From contig NC_081405.1 in the NCBI RefSeq assembly GCF_030272615.1, positions 20,107,047 to 20,171,046 of the forward strand: a stretch of DNA of 64,000 nucleotides. Direction: 5' to 3'. Below are positions 45,122-57,416 of the stretch, piece after piece (positions within the stretch are counted from its first letter, which is position 1; the number at the start of each line of letters is the position of its first letter). The position numbers were made by a program, and so were the translations under genes. Origin of the DNA: Cryptomeria japonica (taxonomy: Eukaryota; Streptophyta; Pinopsida; Cupressales; Cupressaceae). The notes beneath the pieces are model-generated. The model did not search any database and was not told the origin of the DNA. It saw nothing but the letters and a program-made list of their open reading frames with translations.

Positions 45122-45564
45122 GATAAGCAAAGAATTATGAAAAATACCTTCGTAGATTGAAATTTAGGGCTTCGCAATTTGAACTTTGCTTCACACTCCT
45201 TCGGTTGCAGAGATACCGCTTTGCGCTCTACACTCCTCCAACAAATGTTTTCTTTAGATTCTTCTTTGGGAATTTGATAAATTCTTTGATTCGCAGTGTA
45301 AATCGCTTTCCTTCGCTCTGCACTTGAAAAAATTCTTCGCTCAAAAAATGATAAGTGAGAAATGATTTGAAAATTCCTTTTAAACAGGTTCTCCACCTAC
45401 CATAATAAATGCTCCAATATTAGGGCGTAAACCCTAATTTGCCTTTTACCATTTCTGGTCTTCTGCCAAGTGACAGGTATCTCATACCGGTTAAGGTCTT
45501 TTACCGGTGTAAATCAAGGGTTCGAAGTATTTCGCCATTTGCTCCCCCTAATCTTTTTTGATGC
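45122..45564 (-). other. Spacer between gag ORF and ORF2
   Basis: Non-coding on the sense strand. It includes a purine-rich leader-like stretch and an AAG/GTATTT donor-like site shortly before the ORF2 start. It could hold an internal promoter or a splice site that delivers ORF2 as a separate message. This is inference only. Confidence 0.35.
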
Positions 45565-46842
45565 TTAGTTTGTCAGTTTCGTGATTTCCACACTAGGTGC
45601 AGAAACCGGTTCTTCTTGCAACACCACTGGTTTCTTTTTCCAGGTTTTGTTCATATCCGCTTGAACAGTTTCAATATCAATCTTTCCTTCCGGAGTGACT
45701 GGTATGTCATCTGATATGTTCTTTCTTGTTCTGCAGAATCTGGCAATGTGACCCAGTTTATTGCAATGATAGTAGACCATTCCAGGTTCTCTCCAAGGTC
45801 CATTATTCATGTTATCATTCTTCCTCCTACATGTTGTAGCAGTGTGACCATGACAATGATAGATCAAATAGTTTTCTCTCCATCTGGTTGCCGCTTGATA
45901 GCCACCGCTTCCTAACTGATGATTAAAGGTGTTAAACCGATTGTGATTCTGGTTCACAAAAGGTTCCGGACCAACTCCTTGAGTCCTCTAAGGATATCTT
46001 CCAGTGTTGTTCACAACAGACCTGCATTCATATGCTCTATGCCCAAACTTGTTGCATGCATAACAATTACCATTGAACTTATTGGATCTAGGTACATTGT
46101 TCATAAAGTAAGGAAAATTATTGTAGGCTTTGCTCCTACACACATTGGCAGTATGTCCTTCTTTAAGACAGTTAAAGCAAACAAGTTTAAACTTTTGCTT
46201 ACCTTTATCTTTGAATGTTGGTTGCTTCTTCGATGCTTCAACACTTGCACCAGAGGTCTCACCTTGCTCATGACCAAAGTAACCAAGTCCATCAGTATTC
46301 TTGACAGGTTTGGCCGATTCAAGCTTTTGTTGTAGCTTAACAGTACTCTTGTTGAACTTAGCAAGTATTTCCTTTGACTCAGAGAGTTCTTTGGAAATAG
46401 CAACATTTGTTTCCATCAAGTTTGCATTCTCGGAGATGGCCATGTTTAGTTCTCCTTGCATGTCTTCCTTTTCCACTTTGCTCGCATGGAGTTGAGTAGT
46501 TAGGGCACTGATCTCTTGCTTTAGCTTGGAGATTTCATGATCTTTGTCTTTTACCAAATCTTCAGCTTTCCTCCGGTTCTCAAGCTCTTGGCACATTCAA
46601 ATAGTCAGTCTTTCCAACTCCTTTCTTAGGTTGGAATTGGATTCATTCAGCTTTTCTACTTCTTGAATTAGGGCTTCCATGTCCGCTTCATCAGAAGAAC
46701 TATTTTCAGATAGCTCCATTAGTTTTTCAGCATGTTCTCTTCTTTTTGCCTGTGAGGCCTTATATTTGACCATAAGATCATCATAGGCTTGCTCAAACTG
46801 AGTGAGCTGATGAGTAAGTTCCCTCATAGTGTATTCCCCCAT
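45565..46842 (-). pseudogene. Gag-like ORF with coiled coil and four CCHC knuckles
   Basis: Begins MGEYTMRELTHQLTQFEQ at 46842, just after the PBS, and stays in one frame for 425 codons. It is interrupted by TGA (46597-46599) and TAG (about 45985). A long coiled coil (LMELSENSSSDEADMEAL, then IQEVEKLNESNSNLRKELER) is followed by knuckles CFNCLKEGHTANVC and CYACNKFGHRAYEC. A shortened CHGHTATTC and YHCNKLGHIARFC follow. The usual N-terminal copia or gypsy capsid core is absent, so it is a truncated or replaced gag. It could bind element RNA as a nucleocapsid. Confidence 0.75.
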
Positions 46843-46877
46843 ATCTCTTTCCAAGTGGTTAGACTTATAGAAAGGTT

Positions 46878-46890
46878 GGCTCTGATACCA
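46878..46890 (-). other. Primer-binding site, tRNA-iMet, of the pol-less element
   Basis: The plus strand reads GGCTCTGATACCA, exact complement of the iMet PBS TGGTATCAGAGCC, two bases from the LTR edge. Confidence 0.92.
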
Positions 46891-46892
46891 AT

Positions 46893-48061
46893 TGAGATGA
46901 ATACTAAGAGGGGGGGGTGAACTAGTATGCCAAAAATTACTGTACTTAAACACTTTACTAGACTACCAGTAAACTGGTAAAATAGTTTATTAAACAAACC
47001 AGTTAGCACACATGCAAACCAAATAGAAAATAGTGCATTTACCCACATAAGCACAAACACCATAACACAAGAGATTTTGACGTGGAAACCCAAATGGGAA
47101 AAACCATGGTGAGATGAAACTCATAAGTAACTATCTACAGAATAGGAACCAGACCGGTTAAGGTCAAACCGGTTAAGGTCATACAATGTTCTTTACCAAA
47201 ATAGATCCTGCTAGGAATCTCAATCTCTGTTAGGAGATAAGTCCGATTAAAGACTACCTTGCTAGAGGATTTTAGATCCACAGATGTGAATCACCTTGTT
47301 AGAGGATTTATAAAAGGCTTTTTGGGCCTACCCGATTAAGGGCTTCAAACTTGTCGAAGATGTGAGTAATCAACAAGTGAGTGATCTAGCAAATAGCACA
47401 GATTGCTTGGTTAGATCCTTGATAGCTTGTTCCTAATGCATTCCAACATTACTTCAGTCTTCAACACATTCACACTCTACCTCTTCTCGCAGACCTTAAC
47501 TTCTCTTCTGTATTCACCCTTACAAAACTCATCAACCACCTTAAACCCTAGCAACAACCTAAAACCCTAGACATGATGTCCTTATAAAGGAATCTGATTT
47601 CATGTCGGTCCAATAGGATTACAATACAATTTCCTAGGTTCAATGCATCTAGACATATTTTGTAACACAACACAAAAAGCATCGCCAGAGTGTCGACACC
47701 ACCAAACAATCGGTGGATGGTAACTCATCACAAAATGTCGGTTGGTAACTCATCAGAGAGTATTACCGGTTCATACAAAATATTGGTTTAAGCAAAATAT
47801 CGGTTGCCGGTTTGACAATAATGAAGACTAGGAAATATGAGTTGTGTTGCTTTGTTCCTTCGTACCGCTTGAGATCCTCGAACCGCTTGGGGTCTTCATA
47901 CCGCTTCAGATCGGTAAACACTTTATGCAAAACACCAATAGTCTAAAGACTATAATACATCATACCGGTTGAGCTTTAACTCATACATACAAAAAGTGAT
48001 CTCAAATCAAGTGTGTGTCCATCAATGACAATCACAACATCAATCATAAAAAATGCCAACA
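46893..48061 (-). repeat. 5' LTR of the pol-less element
   Basis: 1,169 bp. It begins TGAGATGAATACTAAGAGG (2 bp longer than the 3' LTR start) and ends ATGCCAACA, followed by the GTAAG duplication. It contains a short local duplication of ACCGGTTAAGGTCA at 47153-47180. Confidence 0.9.
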
Positions 48062-48066
48062 GTAAG

Positions 48067-49150
48067 AGCTACTTTGTTGAGTAAATACTTGAGAGGATCA
48101 ATTTTTGGTACTAGTTTGATTGTGTGAGGTAGCATGTAATGTCAAAAATTTTGAGAAGAAAATACCACAGCTAAACAAGCCTTCTCAATGAATGTGTAAT
48201 ATAGCTTATATCCGTTTAATGTTCGACTAATGTAATATATAGCTCATTCCTTTCCTTATTGATCTTCTTGTGCTAACAGTGCCCCCAATGATACTTTTGT
48301 TGTTGATATGTAGAGAATGAGCAACTTTTCTTCTATTGGTGGTACTAGAACTGGTGGGTTCATTAGATATTGCTTGATTTGATAGAATTATTCCACACAC
48401 TTGGCTTCCCATCTGAATGGTATGTTCTTATGTATCTGATGATTGAATGGTAGACTTTTATCTACTAGTTGGGCTATGAATCTCCTGATTGACAGCAACT
48501 GTCCTTGTAGAGATCTGAGTTGACTAATGTTCCTGGGATATGGCATCTCCATGATGGCTTGTACCTTCACTGGATATACTTCAATGCCCTTTGTTGACAC
48601 AATGTAGCCTAATAATCTTCCCGATGTCACCTTGAAGACACACTTCTTAGGGTTTAGCCTGACTTGGAATTGCTCCAATCTTTGAAAGATTTTATCTAAT
48701 ATGCCTAGATGTTTTGTTCGGGTGAATGAATTAGCTAGTAAATCATCCACATAGTCTTCCATGAAGGTATGCCATATCATGAAAGATTATCATCATTTCT
48801 CTTTGATAAGTTGCCCCAGCATTCTTCAAGCCAAAAGGCACGACGTTCCAATAATACTTTACCCAACGATAGGTGAACATAGTTTTATCTTGATCCTCTG
48901 GAGATATCTTGATTTCATTATAGCCATAGAAACCGTCCATTAATGAGAGCATTGCATGGCCTGCTGTGAGGTACACAATTATGTCGATGCTGGGCAAAGG
49001 AAAGTCATCCTTTGGATAGGCTTTGTTGACATCTCTAAAATCTATGCATATTATGATGCTTCCATCTAGTTTTGAAACTGGTACAATGTTTGAAATCCAT
49101 TTAGCATAGTCTATAGGTTAAATGAATCCGACGTCTAATAACTTCTTTAG
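48067..49150 (-). pseudogene. RT and first RNase H of copy 2
   Basis: RT motifs LMDGFYGYNEIKI, PFGLKNAGATYQR and YVDDLL (Tyr at about 48753), then VRLNPKKC and QLRSLQGQL, leading into PPVLVPPI and TFIEKACLAVVF. The RNase H is cut by the 7.65-kb insertion and resumes at 40407. A frameshift lies near 48760. Confidence 0.85.
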
Positions 49151-51020
49151 TTCAGCTTTGACCATTAATGCTACATGCAGATTCATCTTTCTTAACTTTT
49201 GTTTGACTGGCTTAGCTCCTAGAGCAATAGATAAATGATGCATGATTAGGTTTGGATCTATTCTGGGCATATCCACATAGGACCAAGCAAAATTGATTTG
49301 CTTTTCTGTGAAGAATCTGATAAACTCTGGTTTTTCCTCTTTTGTTAGTGATTATGCTAGGTGTATGTTTTTAGCTGTTGCTTTTGTACCAGTGTTGATT
49401 GATTGAGTGGGCTCAATCAATATGGGTGATCGCTCCTGATAGTGTTCAGGAAGAGTGTCAATTCTCCCATCCTTAGGTGCCTTAAAAAGGTTTTCACCCT
49501 CAAATGCGTCCTTTAGTTTGACTATTTTGTGATCTAGTGCTGCCATTGACTGGTTTTCAACATTAAATCCTTTGTTTCTTTCATTTTTGCGACTAAGAGA
49601 CTTGGCACCCTCCTAATTGTAGATATAGTTATTTTGTTTGCTGGTAGAGAATGTTTCCAGGTTGGCTATACATAAGTAATGGACAATGTATTCATCATCT
49701 AGGAAAATAGGTATGTCATGGTGTTTAGGTTCGTCCTAGTCTATTAAATCAGGAAATACAAGCGGTAGAGAGTCATTTGGTGGGTCGAGGTCCGCTAGGG
49801 TAAGTGTCATGACAGAGGTATCGTTAAGGTTGTCTGGGATGTTGGTTAAGTTAATGATATTGTCAAGGTCTTCGATGGTATCATCTTCCATATAGACTTG
49901 TTTGTAGTGTTGCTGCTCATTTTCCTTAGCTTTGTAGATATGTTGTGGACCAAATTCAAGTAATCGAGACTCTGTGCCTTGTCCTTCTTGAGAAAGGGGT
50001 TTGTGTGAATGTATAGCACGTTTTGTGACATCCTCAGTAATATTTGAATAGCTACCCCATTCGTAGTCATTAGAATCAGTTTCAGAAGTACTGTCCCAGA
50101 GCCTTTTAGTTCTACTGATAGGTATGTTGTAGGGTGAAAAGAGATCTCTGATAATTGATACTAGTCTTGTAGTTTTTTTGGATTCCGAATCAGAGCCTTC
50201 TTGTGCCCTTTGCATTTGTTCATACACTGTTTCTCCTTGGGGAGTAGTGATGGAGGTGACTCTGCCTTGTTTTGAATAGGTTCTTGAACATGATGCACTT
50301 TCTCATAAGATGCTTCTTCCCTTTGAATGGTTAGTTCCTCTTGTTGTTTCTCTTTTTTGTGGTGTTCTCGCTCTTTCCTTGTTGTTTCTACTACTTGGTG
50401 TAGTGCCTCTTGCCATGAGTCCTCATTGTATTTCTTCTTTTCTTTCCACTGAGGTTTGTGATACTTTTTTTTTTTTTTCCTTGGGGGTATGTTGTGTCCA
50501 TATCCCAGTCTTGTTTTGTCTTGAGAAAATTGTGAAGGAGGGTCTAGTGGTTCTGTAATGCCTTCTTGACGCTTGCTTATAGGTCCTTTGTCGTTGTATC
50601 CCATCCGTTGCATGATCAAGAATATTTTTCCATATTGTTGTGTTGGTATGGCTATCTCCAGAGTAGCAGCTCTATCTTCTCCCTCATCCTTGTATAGCCA
50701 ACTAAGGATGCCTTTCTCTTCTTATTCATGTGCTAGTGTGCCCAATTGGATAAATTTGCCATCAAACTTAGTGATGGACTATGTTGCTTGATGTGTCGAT
50801 GTAGAAGGTTGCCCATGAGATTTTGGTGATGTTGGCAATTTGGATAGACACTTGGGTTCGAAAGAGTATTCTCCCATGCCTTTCTCTTTGATTTTCATCT
50901 TTTGTTTGAAATCCATGGATAAAGATTTGAGCTTTTCTTGATGATGACCTAGTGTTGAGGAAGCTGGAGCTTCCCTGTTGTGTGGAACCAGGTTGTCTTG
51001 AGTTGCCCCCATAGCATTGA
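49150..51020 (-). pseudogene. Protease-RT linker and G-patch-like segment of copy 2
   Basis: Contains LDPPNDSLPLVFPDLID, an acidic stretch, and MQRMGYNDKGPISKRQEG, the counterpart of the G-patch-like segment in copy 1. A poly-T tract at 50466-50478 lies within the Lys-rich segment. Several frames are used because of indels. Confidence 0.65.
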
Positions 51021-51060
51021 AATATTGAAAGGGGTTATTATCAACAGAGATAGAAATCTC

Positions 51061-51495
51061 CTATCCATTATATGGGAATTTGACACACTGATGGTAGGTT
51101 GACGAAACTGCTTGCATTTCATATATCCAAGGATGACCCAATAAAATATTGTATGTTAAGTCTATGTCTAAGACTTGGCACATAGTGTCCCTTTGTATCG
51201 GTCCTACTTGAATAGGTAGTATCACTGTTCCTTTAGATGATCTTTCTTCATCATCATATGCCTTGTTGGTGTTCTTTTTATGTGGATCAATAGACTGTTC
51301 AGAGAAGCCTAATGCACGGATAAGTTTTAAGGTACAGATATTGAGATCAGCTCCTCCATCTATTAATACTCTTTTAACTTGATGTTTGTAGACTAAGAAT
51401 TCAATATGAAGGGGAGTATTATGTGGATGACTTAAAGAGATATTATCATGTTCAGAAAAGATGAGATTACGAGGCCCTGTCATATGAGCCACCAT
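51061..51495 (-). pseudogene. Aspartic protease of copy 2
   Basis: RVLIDGGADLNICTLKLIR, then LPIQVGPIQRDTMCQVLDID and NILLGHPWIYEM, within 144 open codons. This is the better preserved protease of the two copies and shows that the active site is Asp-Gly-Gly rather than DTG. Confidence 0.8.
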
Positions 51496-53570
51496 GGCTT
51501 AAAATTTATCAATGTCCAGATCTTGAGGCACTTTTGTTTCAACGAGTGCTTGTTCCAAGATGTCTTTATGTTTTGGCGAGAGTTTCAGTAACTTGAGTAT
51601 GGATATCTAAGCAGGAGTTCTCCGCAGTTGATTAACCAGATCATATTGAGTCTTGGGGATAGTAGTCGATGTCGATGTATCCCCTTTCAAGATGTATTTC
51701 TGAGCTCTGGTTGTCACATTGATTTATGTATGGTCTTTTTTGTCTTTGATCTTTATGAAATTTATTTGGTTGTCATCTGTTGACATGTGATTGATGGTGT
51801 TGTTGTATAGATGATTTATGCGAGTGCCTCATGTATCGTTTGATGATGAAGCTCCTTCCTTGTTGTAATTTGGAAGACAATTTTTAAAGGCGTCATAATC
51901 ACAATTCATTTTGAGACCATCAACTATTAAATCACCTCTATTGATCATATCTTGAACAATATTCTTAAGCCTCATGCAATCATTTGTGTGATGTCCTTTG
52001 TTTTGATAAAAATCACAGAAATGTGAGTCATTCCACCAAGGTGGTTTGATCTAGGGTTCAAAGTTGTTTATGGCTGGCAATGTGATAATCTTGTTTGCCA
52101 GGAGTTCGCGAAATGTTGATTCTAAGGATTGCCCCAATGGTTTGTAGATGCATCTATTTGGGAAAGAGTTGGTGTTACCTCTTTGATTTGTATTATTCCC
52201 TCGATTAGTGTTGTTGCCTTGGATATTGTTGTTGGTTTGGGTATTGTTGTTGGTGTTTGAATTTAAAAGTCCCTGAATGGTATTTTGTGGATAAGTGTTA
52301 GTGCCCTGGTTAACACTTTTTTGATTCTTGTTAGATTGCGGATTATCTGATAAAGCCAATACTGGCTGTTTGGACTTTATATCATTAGCATTAGCTCCTC
52401 CCTCATTAACAACGTTTTTGTTTCTGGTCCAGAATCTTGATTTGTCTAAAGTGTTGTTGTTGTTTTGGTTGTTAAAGTGAGTGTTGAATGAATTAGTTCC
52501 TTCCTTAAAGAACTTCAATGTTCCTTTCTTGATGCATGCTTCCTCTCTTGGATTCTATTTTCAATCAACTTAGCAAAAGATGGTATGCACTAGAGCTTGA
52601 GTTGATAACTCATCTCACTGTTTAGATTACTAATAAAGATCTCCATCTTTTCCTTTTCAAGCATATCTCGAGGATATCTCGAAACCATACATCTCCAATG
52701 CTGAAGAAACACCATGAATGGTTCATTGTTTTTTCTGTTTGGTATTACATACATCCAACATAGTGATCGTGTGTTGAATATTATAGGAGTATTGTGTGAT
52801 AAATTTTTTTACCAACTCATCAAAGGATCTGATGGGAGGTGTAAGTTTTGACAACCACTCCATTGTTTTCCCTCCCAAACTTCTTGGGAACAACCTCATT
52901 AAGTAAGTGTCATCATGAGTAAATTCTAGGCTTATGGTACAAAATTCCTGAACATGATCACGAGGATCACTTTTACCATCTTATTTGTCGTATTTTGGTA
53001 TATCTAAATTCAGGGGAAAAGGTATCATGTTTAATCTCCTTTCAAAGGGGCGAGGAAAAATTTCGTCCAAGAAGTATCGCATTGTGGTCCCCTGTTACAT
53101 GTCCTGCATTTATCTTTGCAACATTTGAATTTGTTGTGTAAGAGCGACCATGGGTGCATTTGTATGTTGAGGGAAAGCTTCTTCCCTTTCAATATCCTTA
53201 GTTCGGGCATGGTTGTGTTCAGGTATGATTTCAAGATCATGCATTTCTTCTTCTCTTTGTTGTTCTTGATAGGCGTAATTTTGAGACCTTGTCCTAAAAA
53301 TTTGTTCGTCGACTTTCCTTAAGTTTTCAGTATCGAAATCTTCAGGAAGTCTAACTCCTTTGATAGTTAGCATGAGCATATATTTTTCCTTGTTAGCTTC
53401 AATGAGTCTTTCCATGAGCTTTTGGAATGAGGGGTTTTCTTGACATTCTTGGAGAAGTTCCTCAGTGATCTCTGTATCTCCTAGATCAGTATAATCGAAA
53501 GGGTTGGATAATCTATGACCCATAATTGACTCTGGTTGTGGTTCACTTTGCTTGTTTCTTTGAGAGTGAG
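51496..53570 (-). pseudogene. gag of copy 2
   Basis: N-terminal part with GHRLSNPFDYTDLGDTEITE and ECQENPSFQKLMERLI, then IPKYDK, FPRSLGGKTMEWLSK and SFDELVKKFITQYSYNIQ. The C-terminal part is Asn-rich (SNTNNNTQTNNNIQGNNTN), with many Asn codons from a short internal repeat at 52190-52260. The knuckle is near 51980-52020 (CDFYQNKGHHTNDC, with the first His replaced by Tyr). Frameshifts and stops occur throughout. Confidence 0.82.
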
Positions 53571-53689
53571 TGACATCGGGTAGCTAGTAAAAAAAATTTG
53601 TGACAAAGGGGTTAAAATCTTCTTCTCTCTCTGAGGTTGGTGGTTCGGGTCGAGCTACGTTATAAGTGATGCAGAATCGTGGGAATAAA

Positions 53690-54163
53690 GCGGGATTAAT
53701 CTTTCCTCCACGATTTAAGCATTGGTTGAATGCCATTTTTTGAATGTAAGCTCTGCTTCTTAAGGGTTCTTTGTCAAACCCCTTTGATTTGCCTTGAAGA
53801 TATAATCACATATGACGCAAGAATGCGCGATGTGATTTAAAAAGTTGGCGATTGATATAGAGAAACTTATTCCATTTGGCAACTTTTTCAGAACTAGGTT
53901 GTCTCTTCTTCATCTTAGTTTTGTGATGAAGACTTGTTCTTCTCAAAATATGAGTGGTAATACACGAATGATCAATGGTTTCCTTCGATGTTGGGTTGAG
54001 ATACTTCATTTGAAAAACTCAAGCTTACTTCATCAAGTAGAGGTTTAGATTCGCCCACACGACAAAGTGTGTCAAATGATATGGATAAGAGTCCCGATAT
54101 AGAAACTCGATTTGACAACTTAATGTTTAAACTCGGTATGATGTTTGTTTTGATAGAATCCAT
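53690..54163 (-). pseudogene. Conserved pre-gag ORF of copy 2
   Basis: Starts near IKLSNRVSISGLLSISFDTL and continues after a frameshift into NKFLYINRQLFKSHRAFLRH, GFDKEPLRSRAY and ITYNVARPEPPTSE. It aligns with 12131-12660. Unknown function. Confidence 0.6.
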
Positions 54164-54439
54164 TTAGATGGTGGACCTTTTGATCAATGTGATGGTACTA
54201 CTTGATTTTGGTTGGATGAAGTCTTATCTCGAGCTAGTTTAAGATTTTGAAAAATTTGTTCTAAGGATGCTTGCTTGATTTTGAAAATGTTTTCTCTGAT
54301 GACTTGGTTCAGATTCTGATTGGTGATTTGACAAAAGGGCCCAAAAAGGGTGTTTAGGACTGATGATGAAATTTTTTTAAAATGCCTGGTTTATTCTCTG
54401 TTTTTATGTGTTTTAACCATGCCCTAAAACATAGACTGG

Positions 54440-54783
54440 ATGTGCTATCTAATGATCTAGATGTGCTACAGAAAATTCCCGATGCACTAAGTTGCCTATG
54501 ATACACGCTAATTTAAAGCTCTAAAAACTATTTTTGACTGGGAAGATTATGTGTTGATATGTCTCGATTAAGCGCTATTGTTTGGACTCAAAGTGCTAAG
54601 TTAAGCCTCTTATGTGCTATGTTGATGCTCAAAAGCGCTAATATGGTTTCATAAAGCACTACTGAAATGTTTACCAGTATGACAACTGTTTATGCACTAT
54701 TTTGACTGATGAAAGTACTAAGTTTTGATTTGGATGCGCTATAGAATGGTTGATACGCGCTAGGAGGTTGCTCCTACGCGCTA
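54440..54783 (-). repeat. Array D: 21-bp-spaced GCGC motif, copy 2
   Basis: Plus-strand cores at 54440, 54461, 54482, 54503 and, after a more decayed middle, 54734, 54755 and 54776. They include many GTGC and GCAC forms produced by CpG loss. Same place as array B of copy 1, between pre-gag ORF and leader core. Confidence 0.82.
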
Positions 54784-54789
54784 AACTGC

Positions 54790-57416
54790 CCTGATTGAGT
54801 TGTTGTTGGCTTGTTTTTAGAAATATTTACACTTGTTTATTTTGATGGATGATTTTATGAAAATAAATTGAAAACACGACATTAAAAAAAGAACCAATTT
54901 TTCCTATGCTAAACGGATAGTGTATGTTCTGCGAGGATGTGTTCAAATCCCCAATGTTTTCATAGGTTTGGATACAAGTAAGAAAAAATTAGATAGACTA
55001 TTTATTCTGTTGGTATTTTGATGATGTTTAGTTGTGATTGTCATTGATGGACACACACTTATTTGATGAATGTATTATTCTCAACCAGTAACTGTTCTAA
55101 CCGGTATTGTATGAATAGTCTTTATTTGATTGAAGACTATCGATGTTTTAAAGAAGAAGCTTATCGGTCAAGTGGTACGAAGACCTCAAGCGGAACGGAG
55201 ACCCCGAGCGACAGTTAATCTTTTGATCAGATCGACTATGATCAAGTTTTCTAGTCTTCACCTGTTAACTAGTGATTGGTATATGTAATGTACGGGTATA
55301 CATGTAATGTGTGATGACTTATCATTCACCAACACTTTAGCGGTGTTTATGTGTCATGTTACCAAATGTGTCTAGATGCACTGTACCTAGGAACTTGTAA
55401 TCTAATCCTATTGGACCGACATGAAATCAAGTTTCTATTTAAGGACATCATGTCTAGGGTTTTAGAAAAAGAACAAAAGTTGATATGTGTGAGTCTTTTG
55501 AGAGGAGAGGTATCTCGTGACTGAGATTGAGAGTGCAAAGCATAGAAGATTGAATTAATGCTTGAATGCATTAACAAGGAGTTATCAGGGATCTAATCAA
55601 GCATTCTATGCTACTATCTAGATCATTCACTTGTTGATTACTAAAATCTTCAACAAGTCTAAAACCCTTAATCGGGTAGGCCCAGCCAAGCCTATTATAA
55701 ATCCTCTAACAAGGTGGTTCACATTTGTGGATCTAAAATCCTTTAACATGGTAGTCTTTAATAGGACTTATCTCCTAACATAGATCTAGATTCCTAACAG
55801 GATTTGTTCTGGTGAAGAACATTGTAAGACCTTAACCGGTCTGGTTACTATTTTGCAGATAGTTGACTTGTGAGTTTTACTCACTATGATTTTTCCCATT
55901 TGGGTTTCCATGTCAAAATATCTTGTGTTATGGTGATTGTGCTTTTATGGGTGAATGCTTTATTTTCTATTTGGCTTATTTATGTTTTAACTAGTTTATT
56001 GTTTAAGCTACTACACCGGTCTGTTGGAAAATTGTTTAAGAGTTTGGTTAAGTTTTTAGGCATACTAATTCACCCCCCCTCTTAGTATTCATCATATTAA
56101 AGGGTCATCAACAATACCATATCCCACTAGTCTCGATACTTCGTCAACTCAAACAACCATTTCACCCCCTAGGGGGCGCCCATTTTTTTGCCTTTTACCA
56201 GAAATTAACTCAAAGTGAATCGCTTCACAACTGAGTAGTTATCTTGGGAGATATATGGTGAGTAATCTTGGGGGCGGATTCTTCCCCTCCCTTGCACTAT
56301 GATATTGGAGATGTTTGGATACTGACTCGACTAAAAGTTTCTATTTCTAAAGTTTGGTCTTAAGTGATAAAATCCCTTGGGAGGCTTCCCAACCTTTAGA
56401 ACAAAGGCTTTACGTATCGTAAAGATACTGGGGGAAGGCTAATCACTGAGAAAAACTGTTGAAGGGACTTTTGTCAACCTCCACTTTTGATTATAGTGGG
56501 TTAGAACACTTGGCGATAAAGTTGTTTCCCACTTAGGTCATTCCCCTCTCACCGACCTTTTAAATGGCGCTCTAAGAGCAACTCGGGAGAGTAGGCCTAC
56601 TAAAGGATTTAAATGGTTGAAATGAAGAAAGCATAGAGTGGTTTGGCTTTTTTATCACCCAGTTAAGGGGAGAGCATATACCTTCCACTTTCGAGACAAG
56701 GCAAACAATGGTTCTTTTTAGCCTTCAAGACAATGATTTTCTAACTTCTAGTTGGAGATTTTGCTCCAAAAAATCATGGTGTTCTTTTTAACCTTTCATA
56801 ACAAAGTGTGTATTTCAAAACCTTTGAAAAAAACTTGGTCAACAAAGTAAATCATGATTTGGTCAACAAAATTTAAAGTCGATAGGGGAAGCTTTCCCTC
56901 TTTGCTCTGCATAAAATGAAGATGAGGTTCTTTTACCTTTGCAAAAAATAAAATTGATCCTTTTAGGCACCAAAGGAAGGTGAAGTTCATTTTAACCTTG
57001 CTGAAAGTAAATTTGTTTTGTTATTTTTAGAGTCCCAAAATGAAGTGTTTTTCCTTTTCTAACTTGCAAGAAAGCAAAAGTGAATTTTGTTGTTCTTTTT
57101 ACCTTGCAATAAAGAAAAGATGAATTTTCATTTTAAATACCAAAAAGAAGTCTGAGGTTCATTTTAAGCTTCCAAAATGAAAATATGAGGTTTATTTTAA
57201 CTTGTACCAAAAAAAAAAGAGAGTGAATCATTTTTAACTAACTTCTTTTGAAAGAAAGTAAAAAAAAAGATAGCTTCTAAACTAACTCCTTTCCCTGCAC
57301 AAAAAAAAAAAATTAGAACCTGCATGAAATTCGTTAGTAATCAAATGTTATATGGGGCTTACACAAGCCTAAAATGATTTTTCCTCGATTACAATTTTTT
57401 CTTCTCTGGTACCTCT
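54790..57416 (-). other. Leader core of copy 2 (interrupted by a solo LTR)
   Basis: Homologous to 13290-14447. The right part (56780-57330) has an added run of AAAGTGAA and TTTTAACCTTG-type repeats with several poly-A tracts that copy 1 lacks. No ORF is supported. Confidence 0.5.
55008..56094 (+). mobile_element. Solo LTR, 1,087 bp, same family as the pol-less element
   Basis: Plus-strand orientation, TGTTGGTATTTTGATG to CTTAGTATTCATCA, the reverse complement of the LTRs at 40413 and 46893. Flanks TATTC (55003-55007) and TATTA (56095-56099) form a TSD with one mismatch. No internal region remains, so it is probably a product of LTR-LTR recombination. Confidence 0.87.

Larger units (their letters stand above)
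40413..48061 (-). mobile_element. Pol-less LTR element with four-knuckle gag ORF and a ~1,100-codon ORF
   Basis: 7,649 bp with a perfect GTAAG TSD (40408-40412 and 48062-48066), inserted in the RNase H of copy 2. The 5' LTR is on the right (46893-48061) and the 3' LTR on the left (40413-41561). It has a tRNA-iMet PBS and a canonical PPT. Between them lie a coiled-coil plus CCHC ORF and a long second ORF, both in sense orientation. No RT, RNase H, integrase or protease motif was found. The LTR family also includes the solo LTR at 55008-56094. It must rely on another element's enzymes. Confidence 0.88.
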
